DNA of 8,159 nt. Source: Solirubrobacterales bacterium (lineage in GTDB: Bacteria > Actinomycetota > Thermoleophilia > Solirubrobacterales > Solirubrobacteraceae). The stretch covers positions 1 through 8,159 of the forward strand of contig JAOPZO010000215.1 in NCBI GenBank assembly GCA_025964065.1, written 5' to 3'. Each line of letters opens with the position of its first letter. Position 1 is the stretch's first letter. The notes beneath the pieces were generated by a model, which was not told the origin of the DNA, did no database searches, and saw only the letters and a program-made list of their open reading frames with translations. The position numbers were made by a program, and so were the translations under genes. Positions 1 to 5,373 of the stretch are shown piece after piece.

Positions 1-1
1 G

Positions 2-1246
2 GGCCGGGCGGCGGCGGCGCGCGTCGTCCCGCTCCGCGATGTCCAGGCGGCTCGGGTGCCGCGGCTGCACACCGGCATCGGCGAGCTCGACCGGGTGCTC
101 GGCGGCGGCATCGTCCCGGGCTCGCTCGTGCTCCTGGGCGGCTCGCCAGGCATCGGCAAGTCCACGCTCACGAACATGGCCATGGGGCACCTGGCGGCGG
201 CGGGCCGCACGACGCTCTACGTCTCGGGGGAGGAGTCCGCGCAGCAGATCCGCCTGCGTGCGGAGCGCCTCGAGTCGCCCGCCTGCCGTGCGCTCGACGT
301 GCCCGTCCTCTCCGAGACGGACCTCGAGACGGTGCTCGCGACGATGGAGGCGCTGAAGCCCGACGTCATGGTCGTGGACTCCGTCCAGACCCTCCACGCG
401 GCCGAGCTCAACGGCGCGCCCGGCTCGGTCGGCCAGGTGCGCGAGGTCGCGGCGCGCATCATGCAGGTCGCGAAGGCCTCCTCGGTCGCGGTGATCCTCG
501 TCGGCCACGTCACGAAGGAGGGCTCGCTCGCCGGTCCCCGTGTGCTCGAGCACCTCGTGGACTGCGTGCTCCAGTTCGAGGGGGAGCGGGAGCGGACGTA
601 CCGCACGCTCCGCGCGCTCAAGAACCGCTTCGGCTCCACGAACGAGGCCGGGGTCTTCGAGATGCGCTCCGACGGCCTCGTCGAGGTCCTGGACGCGAGC
701 GCCCGCTTCGTCGGCGAGGCCACGAAGAAGCCCGGCTCCGTCGTCCTCGCCTCCATGGAGGGCACCCGCCCGCTGCTCGTCGAGGTGCAGGCCCTCGTGT
801 CGCCGTCGGAGATGGTGCCGCCGCGGCGCGTGTGCAACGGCATCGACCGCAACCGCCTCGCGCTCGTCCTCGCGGTCCTCGGCCGCCACGCCGGGATCGG
901 CTGCGGCACCGCGGACGTGTTCGTCAACGTCGTGGGTGGCGTGCGCATCGACGAGCCCGGCGCCGACCTCGCGGTCGCGCTCGCGGTGGCGAGCGCGCAG
1001 AAGGGCGTCGCCCTCGGCGGGGAGGGCGCGAAGGTCCCGGTCGCCGCGTTCGGGGAGGTGGGCCTGACGGGCGAGCTCCGCTCGGTCGGCCACGCGGAGC
1101 GGCGCCTGGAGGAGGCGGCGAAGTTCGGCCTCCGCGACGTCGTGCACCCCGCGACCGCCCCGAGCCTCCGCCAGGCGCTCCGCCTGGCCTTCGCGGGCGC
1201 CGAGGCCAGGGGGGCCGCGAGCGCGCGCCGCACCGCCGCGGCCTGA
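2..1246 (+). CDS. radA: DNA repair protein RadA (Sms), 5'-truncated by the window edge
   Basis: RadA is a RecA-like ATPase that acts in the cytoplasm on recombination intermediates and branch migration. The frame is open to the left edge, so the gene starts outside the window and the N-terminal C4 zinc finger is missing; the GTG at 56 lies inside the conserved core and is not a real start. Visible in order are the entry sequence HTGIGELDRVLGGG, Walker A GGSPGIGKST (137-166), Walker B ending in the Asp of VMVVDS (codon 377-379), the RadA signature KNRFG (620-634), and a C-terminal Lon-protease-like domain with GGVRIDEPGADLAVALAVAS (about 936-995). About 414 residues are visible against roughly 455 in typical family members, so some 40-50 are missing. 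The TGA at 1244-1246 is followed by a hairpin. radA and disA are often adjacent; here three genes separate them. Identification is firm. Confidence 0.96.
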   Translation, partial: GRAAAARVVPLRDVQAARVPRLHTGIGELDRVLGGGIVPGSLVLLGGSPGIGKSTLTNMAMGHLAAAGRTTLYVSGEESAQQIRLRAERLESPACRALDVPVLSETDLETVLATMEALKPDVMVVDSVQTLHAAELNGAPGSVGQVREVAARIMQVAKASSVAVILVGHVTKEGSLAGPRVLEHLVDCVLQFEGERERTYRTLRALKNRFGSTNEAGVFEMRSDGLVEVLDASARFVGEATKKPGSVVLASMEGTRPLLVEVQALVSPSEMVPPRRVCNGIDRNRLALVLAVLGRHAGIGCGTADVFVNVVGGVRIDEPGADLAVALAVASAQKGVALGGEGAKVPVAAFGEVGLTGELRSVGHAERRLEEAAKFGLRDVVHPATAPSLRQALRLAFAGAEARGAASARRTAAA

Positions 1247-1254
1247 GTGGCCAT

Positions 1255-1275
1255 GAGCCCCTGCGTCAGGGGCTC
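1255..1275. terminator. Hairpin between convergent genes, probable bidirectional terminator
   Basis: GAGCCCCTG (1255-1263), loop CGT, CAGGGGCTC (1267-1275) form a perfect 9-bp stem. It lies 8 bases after the radA stop and 19 bases beyond the stop of the convergent phosphatase gene, so it could end transcripts from both sides. There is no T-tract on either strand, as is usual for high-GC actinobacterial hairpins, so termination efficiency cannot be judged. Its symmetry and its position in a 48-bp convergent gap are the reasons for the call. Confidence 0.65.
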
Positions 1276-1294
1276 CGTGGGCGCTCGCGCGCTC

Positions 1295-3358
1295 TCAGAC
1301 GGCCCGGGCCGCCACGATCACGACGTCGTCGCTCGGGCGGCCGACCTGCGCCCGCACCGCGGCGGCCTGGAGCCGCGCCGCGATCTCGTCCACGTCGCGC
1401 CCCGCGCAGCGCTCGAGCTCGCGGTGGAGCGCCTCCTCGCTGAGCGGCCCGCCCTCGTCGCCGGCCGAGACCCCGTCCGTGAACGTCACGAGCGTGTCGC
1501 CGGAGCGGAGCACGCCGTCCACCGGGCGCAGCTCGATGTCGTCCCGCCAGCCGAGGATCGTCCCGCGCTCGCCGAGCACGTCGACCTCGCCGCTCGCCCG
1601 CAGCACCCGCGGCGCGGGGTGTCCGGCGCAGACCACCTCGGTCTCGATGCCGTCGGGGCCCGGCGCGAACGTCGCGAGCACGACGGTCGCGTAGCGCCCG
1701 CGGTCGCGCCGCTCGGAGAGCAGCATCCGGTTCAGCACCTCGAGGACCTTCGCCGGCTCCTGCTCGTAGGTCCACGCCGTCCGCAGCGTGTGACGGCACA
1801 GCCCCGTGAGCGCGGCGGCCGGGGCACCCTTGCCCGCGACGTCGCCGACCGCCAGCGCGGTCTTGCCCGAGTCGAGCGCGAGCACGTCGTAGAAGTCGCC
1901 GCCGATGTCGATCGCAGCGTCCGCCGGGCGGTAGCGCGTCACGAGCTCGAGGCCCTCGACCTCGGGCAGGCGGTCGGGGAGGAAGCTCGCCTGCAGCACC
2001 CGGGCGACCTCGACCTGCTGCTCGTACAGGCGCGCGTTGTCGAGCGCGAGCGCCGCGCGGCCCGCCAGGTCCTGCGCGAGCGCGAGCTCGTCGATGCCGT
2101 AGCGCCGGTCCTCCGCGAGGCTCGCGAGCGCCAGGACGCCGATGGAGCGCCCGCGGGCACGGAGCGGGACGAGCATCCAGCGCCGCCCGGACCGGCCGTC
2201 GTGCTCCCGCAGCGTCTCGTCGACCGCGTCGCCGACCACGGGGCCGCCGCGACCGTCGACGACCTCCGCGCGCCCCTGCCGCAGCACCCGGGCCAGCGCG
2301 GTCTCGGCGTCCGGGGTGAGCGGGGAGGTCGAGGGGAGCGCGAGCAGCTTGCGCTCGAGCGCGTCGTCCACGGCGGAGAGCGCCACGCGGTGCGCTTCGC
2401 CCGACCGCACGGTCTCCACCAGGCAGACGTCGCCGAGGTGCGGGACGGAGAGCCGGGCGAGCGACTCGAGCGTGGAGCGCAGGTCGAGCCGCGCGTCGAG
2501 CGCCGGGGAGGCGGCGGCGAGGAACGAGGAGCGGCGCTCCGCGGCCTCCGCGGCCTGGCGCGCGCGCTGCTCGAGCGCGAAGAGCTGGTCGCGGACGCGG
2601 TAGGCGGTGACGTCGAGCTGGACGCCGACGTGGCGGATGACCTCCCCCCGCTCGTCCCGGATCGGCGCGATGTGGAGCTCGTTGAAGAACGGCGTGCCGT
2701 CCTTGCGGTGGTTCACGAACTCCACGCTGGCCGGGCGCCCCTCGCGGATCGCCGCGGCGATGCGCGCCACCTGGTCGCGATCCGTGCTCTCGCCCTGCAG
2801 GAAGCGGCAGTTGCGCCCGATGACCTCGGCCTCGGGGTAGCCCGTCATCTCGAGGAACGAGCGGTTCGCGTAGACGATGGGGTTGTCCTCGAGCCGCGGG
2901 TCGGTGAGGACGAACCCGGTCCCGCTGAGGTCGAGCGCCTGACGCATCAGCGCGAACTCCCCGCCCACCCGGAGGTTCTCGGCCTGGAGGCGTGCGTAGT
3001 ACCGGGCGAGTGCGACCCGCACCTCGACCGCGCTGATCGTCTCGCCGCCCACGTCGAGCACCCACACGTCGGCGGCCCCGGCCGACAGCGCCGCGTCGAC
3101 GTCCACGTCGCCCGGGTAGCCCACGAGCACCACGACGGGCCCGTCGCCGCCCGGGACCATCGTCAGGTCGCGGCAGAGCGCAACGCCGTCCCCGTCCTCG
3201 ACCTCCGCCCCGAGCACCACCAGGGGCTGGTTGCGGCGGCCCTCCTGGAGGACCGTCTCGACGTCCGCGGCGACGAGCACCTGGTGCCCGTGGCGCTCCA
3301 GCTCCGCCCGCAGGGCGGCCCGCCGACCCTCGTCGGCATCGGCGACGATCGCGTGCAC
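1295..3358 (-). CDS. LOV blue-light-sensing PP2C/SpoIIE serine phosphatase (degenerate REC-LOV-GAF-PP2C)
   Basis: 687-residue cytoplasmic protein, predicted to dephosphorylate the STAS protein encoded just upstream. Residues 1-120 resemble a receiver domain but lack the phosphoacceptor Asp, the switch Thr and the Lys. Residues about 135-252 are a LOV domain with GRNCRFLQ (photoactive Cys184), NHRKDG (Asn216), FFNEL (Asn226) and the flavin-proximal Gln247. The second phosphate-contacting Arg of many LOV domains looks replaced by Ala201. Residues 253-285 are a probable coiled-coil linker, 290-445 a GAF domain, and 446-687 a SpoIIE-type PP2C. The PP2C has LQASFLPDRLP, then GGDFYD (Asp488, Asp491), GDVAGKG (Asp506), AGHPAP, TDG (Asp628) and SDD (Asp677/678), so the metal-binding acidic residues are present. 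The GTG start abuts the STAS TGA, with GAGG a few bases upstream, implying translational coupling. A PAS-PP2C phosphatase such as RsbP is the nearest known role; light sensing is inferred from the LOV signature. Confidence 0.93.
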   Translation of the reverse strand: MHAIVADADEGRRAALRAELERHGHQVLVAADVETVLQEGRRNQPLVVLGAEVEDGDGVALCRDLTMVPGGDGPVVVLVGYPGDVDVDAALSAGAADVWVLDVGGETISAVEVRVALARYYARLQAENLRVGGEFALMRQALDLSGTGFVLTDPRLEDNPIVYANRSFLEMTGYPEAEVIGRNCRFLQGESTDRDQVARIAAAIREGRPASVEFVNHRKDGTPFFNELHIAPIRDERGEVIRHVGVQLDVTAYRVRDQLFALEQRARQAAEAAERRSSFLAAASPALDARLDLRSTLESLARLSVPHLGDVCLVETVRSGEAHRVALSAVDDALERKLLALPSTSPLTPDAETALARVLRQGRAEVVDGRGGPVVGDAVDETLREHDGRSGRRWMLVPLRARGRSIGVLALASLAEDRRYGIDELALAQDLAGRAALALDNARLYEQQVEVARVLQASFLPDRLPEVEGLELVTRYRPADAAIDIGGDFYDVLALDSGKTALAVGDVAGKGAPAAALTGLCRHTLRTAWTYEQEPAKVLEVLNRMLLSERRDRGRYATVVLATFAPGPDGIETEVVCAGHPAPRVLRASGEVDVLGERGTILGWRDDIELRPVDGVLRSGDTLVTFTDGVSAGDEGGPLSEEALHRELERCAGRDVDEIAARLQAAAVRAQVGRPSDDVVIVAARAV

Positions 3359-3682
3359 TCAGTGGACCTCGGCGACCGTGAGGCGGGCGAGCGCGTCCGC
3401 GAGCTCGAGCACCCGACGAGCCTCGCCGTCGCCCGCGACCACCACGAGGGGGCGGCCGTCACGCTCCGCGCGCACGTCGGCGTCGAGCAGGACCTGCAAC
3501 CCGGTGGAGTCCATGAAGTCCAGCCCGCTGTAGTCGAGCACGAGCGATCCGCCGCCCGCGCGGCGCTCGGCGTCGGCGATCGCCCGCTCCAGGCGGTCGG
3601 CGGTCGCGAGGTCGAGCTCGCCCCGCGCGAGCACGCGGACGGCCGTCCCTTCCTGCGACGTGATGACATCGAGCTCGCCCAC
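3359..3682 (-). CDS. STAS-domain anti-anti-sigma factor (SpoIIAA/RsbV-like)
   Basis: A 107-residue single STAS domain. In this family the unphosphorylated protein binds a HATPase anti-sigma kinase and releases its sigma factor; the kinase inactivates it by phosphorylating one serine. The phosphorylation site is seen in LDFMDSTGLQVLL, where Ser59 of DSTG is the expected acceptor; GELDLATADRL near residue 21 is the usual strand-loop before helix 1. I chose GTG 3682 because it gives exactly one domain, the usual family length. The frame stays open upstream to an ATG at 3826, but that extension is basic, Ser/Arg-rich, unlike any STAS leader, and runs across the promoter region. The ribosome site is weak (GGAAG about 15 bases upstream). 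The stop is directly followed by the phosphatase start, so substrate and phosphatase are made together. Its kinase partner is probably the divergent HATPase. Confidence 0.9.
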   Translation of the reverse strand: MGELDVITSQEGTAVRVLARGELDLATADRLERAIADAERRAGGGSLVLDYSGLDFMDSTGLQVLLDADVRAERDGRPLVVVAGDGEARRVLELADALARLTVAEVH

Positions 3683-3759
3683 GAGACCACATGGATACTT
3701 CCGCGGGGGGCCGACGGATGCGCTCCGGGCGGCGGATGAGCGCCTGGACCCCCCCTGAC

Positions 3760-3772
3760 GTTGGAACCCAAC
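3760..3772. repeat. Short dyad GTTGG-AAC-CCAAC
   Basis: A perfect 5-bp inverted repeat with a 3-base centre in the divergent region. It could be a small operator half-site pair. It contains GGAAC (3763-3767), which resembles an ECF-sigma -35 element, but no properly spaced -10 follows: CGTC at 3787-3790 is 19 bases away, too far. A dyad of this size may occur by chance. Confidence 0.3.
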
Positions 3773-3783
3773 TTGTCGGGCCT

Positions 3784-3816
3784 CCGCGTCCCCCAGGGTT
3801 AGACCGCTCGACGCGG
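3784..3816. repeat. Inverted repeat CCGCGTC-N19-GACGCGG around the shared promoter element
   Basis: CCGCGTC (3784-3790) and GACGCGG (3810-3816) are exact inverse copies. Their centre falls at base 3800, inside GTTAGA (3798-3803), which serves as the -10 of the minus-strand candidate and the -35 of the plus-strand candidate. A dimeric regulator bound here would cover both promoters. In GC-rich DNA a 7-bp repeat can be accidental. Confidence 0.3.
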
Positions 3817-3821
3817 GGTAC
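3798..3821 (+). promoter_or_regulatory. Candidate SigB-type promoter for the HATPase gene
   Basis: GTTAGA (3798-3803), 12-base spacer, GGGTAC (3816-3821). This resembles the group-3 stress sigma consensus GTTTAA-N12-14-GGGTAT. Transcription would start near 3828, giving the GTG at 3835 a leader of only a few bases. If real, the anti-sigma kinase would be transcribed by the kind of sigma factor it restrains, the usual feedback in partner-switching systems. The evidence is sequence resemblance only. Confidence 0.35.
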
Positions 3822-3826
3822 CGCAA
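3798..3826 (-). promoter_or_regulatory. Candidate promoter for the STAS-phosphatase operon
   Basis: Read on the minus strand: TTGCGG (3826-3821), 17-base spacer, TCTAAC (3803-3798). The -10 matches 4 of 6 bases and the -35 matches 3 of 6 of the housekeeping consensus, with ideal spacing. Transcription would begin near 3790, leaving a leader of roughly 110 bases before the STAS start. The match is moderate, but stands out in this GC-rich sequence. Confidence 0.4.
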
Positions 3827-3834
3827 CAGGTGTC

Positions 3835-4218
3835 GTGCCGTCGCTCCACCTCTCCCTCGCCGCCGAACCGTCCGCGGTCGGCCACGCCCGTGACGCCCTG
3901 GACGAGCTCGCCCCGGTCGTCGGCGACGCGGCCATGCTCGACCTGCGGCTCCTGGTCTCCGAGATGGTCACGAACGCCGTGCGGCACGCAGGCGCCACCG
4001 GGTCGCCCCGGGTGCTGCTCGTGGTCGAGGGCGGCCCGGGCCAGGTGCGCGTCGAGGTCCACGACGAGGGCCCCGGCTTCACGGCGCCGGCCGAACCGGG
4101 GCCGCGCGACGAGGGCACATCCGGGTGGGGGCTGTACCTCGTCCAGAAGCTCGCGCGCCGGTGGGGCACCGAGCCCGCCCCCGACGCGCACGTGTGGTTC
4201 GAACTCGCGACGAGCTAA
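3835..4218 (+). CDS. RsbW-like anti-sigma factor / serine kinase (HATPase domain)
   Basis: A 127-residue GHKL-type ATPase of the kind that binds a sigma factor or phosphorylates a STAS antagonist. The N box is LLVSEMVTNAVRHAG (Glu43, Asn47, His51), the G1 box is VHDEGPGF (Asp77, Gly79, Gly81) and the G2 box is GTSGWGLYLVQ (Gly97, Gly99). No membrane segment or dimerisation His is present, so it is not a sensor histidine kinase. I chose GTG 3835, directly before the first conserved strand (PSLHLSLAAEPSAVGHAR). In-frame ATGs at 3691 and 3736 would add 34-48 residues of Pro/Arg-rich sequence that cross the divergent promoter region. It points away from its likely partners, the STAS protein and phosphatase, and lies 45 bases ahead of disA, so read-through into disA is possible. 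The sigma target is not in the window. Confidence 0.88.
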   Translation: MPSLHLSLAAEPSAVGHARDALDELAPVVGDAAMLDLRLLVSEMVTNAVRHAGATGSPRVLLVVEGGPGQVRVEVHDEGPGFTAPAEPGPRDEGTSGWGLYLVQKLARRWGTEPAPDAHVWFELATS

Positions 4219-4226
4219 AGCCACCA

Positions 4227-4255
4227 TGAAGAAACGGGGCTGCGCCTGGTAGAAT
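4227..4255 (+). promoter_or_regulatory. Extended -10 promoter of disA, probably giving leaderless mRNA
   Basis: TGG-TAGAAT (4247-4255) is an extended -10 element matching TATAAT in 5 of 6 bases. A weak -35, TGAAGA, sits 17 bases upstream (4227-4232, 3 of 6). The box ends 8 bases before the ATG at 4264, so the start point falls at or within about three bases of the start codon. No Shine-Dalgarno lies in the gap (CACTGCCG). This matches the leaderless pattern common in Actinobacteria. The downstream genes carD to ispF lack an obvious promoter of their own and may depend on it. Confidence 0.65.
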
Positions 4256-4263
4256 CACTGCCG

Positions 4264-5373
4264 ATGGCGCAGCGATCAGGTGGTCCTCAGGAGTTGGAGA
4301 GCCGCCAGGAGCCCGCCCTCGTGAAGGCCCTCGAGATGGTCGCGCCGGGGACGGCGCTGCGTGAGGGCATCGACGACATCGTCCACGCACGGACGGGCGG
4401 ATTGATCACGATCGGCGATCCCGACGAGCTCTCGTTCCTGTTCTCGGGCGGAATCAAGCTGGACGTCGACTACACGCCGGCGCTGCTCTACCAGGTGGCG
4501 AAGATGGACGGCGGGATCGTCCTGAACGCCAACGCGACGAAGATCACGATGGCGAACGTCCAGCTCGTGCCGGACCCGACGATCCTGTCGCTCGAGACCG
4601 GCACCCGGCACCGCACCGCCGAGCGCGTCTCGAAGCAGACCGACGCGCTCGTGATCGCGGTCTCCCAGCGTCGCGAGGTCGTCTCGCTCTACGTCGACGG
4701 CGCGAAGTACATCCTCGAGGACATCCCCGTCGTGCTCGCGAAGGCCAACCAGGCGCTCGCGACCCTCGACAAGTACCGCACCCGCCTCGACCAGGTCTCC
4801 ACCCGCCTGACCGCCCTGGAGTTCGAGGGCGGAGCGACCCTGCACGACGTCCTCACGGTGCTCCAGCGCTCCGAGCTCGTGACGCGCATGGCCGTCGAGA
4901 TCGAGCGCTACATCGTCGAGCTGGGCACCGAGGGGCGCCTGATCGAGATGCAGCTCGAGGAGACCATGGTCGGCACCGCGTCCGACAAGGCCGCGCTCGT
5001 GCACGACTACCTCGCCGAGGACTCCGACGAGGCGTTCGCCGCCGCGCTGGACCAGATCGGCCGTCTGCCCCACCAGGATCTCCTGGACTTCGGCCGCCTG
5101 GCCGAGCTCGTCGGGTACGACCGCAAGCTCAACACGCTCGACTACCCCGTGTCCCCCAGGGGATACCGGATCCTCGGGCGCATCCCACGCCTCCCCAAGC
5201 TCGTCGTGCAGCAGATCGTGAAGGAGTTCGGGGGCCTCGACGAGATGCTCGCGGCCACCGACGCGGAGCTGGAGACGGTCGAGGGCGTCGGCGAGATCCG
5301 GGCGAAGGACATCCGCGAGGGCCTTCGTCGCTTGCAGGAGATCAACCTCGTGGACCGCTACTTGCAGACGTGA
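4264..5373 (+). CDS. disA: DNA integrity scanning protein DisA, diadenylate cyclase
   Basis: DisA condenses two ATP to cyclic di-AMP and scans DNA for branched structures, which stop its activity. The 369 residues have the family length and layout. The N-terminal cyclase domain contains KMDGG (80-84), NVQLVPDPTI (98-107) and the nucleotide-binding GTRHRTAER (113-121). The all-helical linker spans about 150-290. A C-terminal helix-hairpin-helix DNA-binding region ends the protein, with the hairpin EGVGEIRAKDI at 340-350. In the DGA catalytic motif of characterised DisA proteins the Ala is replaced by Gly (residue 84); Asp and the RHR motif are intact, so activity is still expected. ATG 4264 is supported by the -10 box 8 bases upstream. 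The stop overlaps a GTG that may start carD (GTGA). RadA, encoded upstream, is a known functional partner of DisA in Bacillus. Confidence 0.97.
   Translation: MAQRSGGPQELESRQEPALVKALEMVAPGTALREGIDDIVHARTGGLITIGDPDELSFLFSGGIKLDVDYTPALLYQVAKMDGGIVLNANATKITMANVQLVPDPTILSLETGTRHRTAERVSKQTDALVIAVSQRREVVSLYVDGAKYILEDIPVVLAKANQALATLDKYRTRLDQVSTRLTALEFEGGATLHDVLTVLQRSELVTRMAVEIERYIVELGTEGRLIEMQLEETMVGTASDKAALVHDYLAEDSDEAFAAALDQIGRLPHQDLLDFGRLAELVGYDRKLNTLDYPVSPRGYRILGRIPRLPKLVVQQIVKEFGGLDEMLAATDAELETVEGVGEIRAKDIREGLRRLQEINLVDRYLQT

Larger units (their letters stand above)
3683..3834. promoter_or_regulatory. Divergent promoter region of the partner-switching cassette
   Basis: These 152 bases separate the minus-strand STAS/phosphatase genes from the plus-strand HATPase gene, and the part from 3757 to 3830 is visibly less GC-rich than its surroundings. 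It should hold promoters for both directions. Candidates are listed separately: a minus-strand -35/-10 pair (3798-3826), a plus-strand stress-sigma-like pair (3798-3821), a short dyad (3760-3772) and a 7-bp inverted repeat (3784-3816). Open frames run through the region on both strands, but their sequence is low-complexity Pro/Arg/Ser and does not look like protein. Confidence 0.6.

Noticed and set aside
56..58. GTG at 56 as the start of radA
   Set aside because: The frame is open upstream with plausible RadA sequence, and this codon would remove the zinc finger found in the family. The gene is simply cut by the window edge.
217..1254. 345-codon minus-strand frame opposite radA
   Set aside because: It is a Ser/Arg/Thr-rich shadow of radA with no recognisable domain.
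1247..3739. 830-codon open frame on the plus strand, antisense to the phosphatase and STAS genes
   Set aside because: Its translation is low-complexity Arg/Ala/Val/His-rich with no domain pattern. The opposite strand encodes a clear multi-domain protein. Long antisense frames are common in very GC-rich DNA.
3763..3790. ECF-sigma promoter GGAAC ... CGTC
   Set aside because: The spacer is 19 bases, longer than the usual 15-17, and no other ECF signature supports it.
3683..3826. N-terminal extension of the STAS gene to the ATG at 3826
   Set aside because: The extra 48 residues are Ser/Arg-rich, not conserved-looking, and overlap the promoter region. The STAS domain is complete from GTG 3682.
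3691..3834. N-terminal extension of the HATPase gene to the ATG at 3691 or 3736
   Set aside because: The added sequence is Pro/Arg-rich and spans the divergent promoter candidates. The HATPase domain is complete from GTG 3835.
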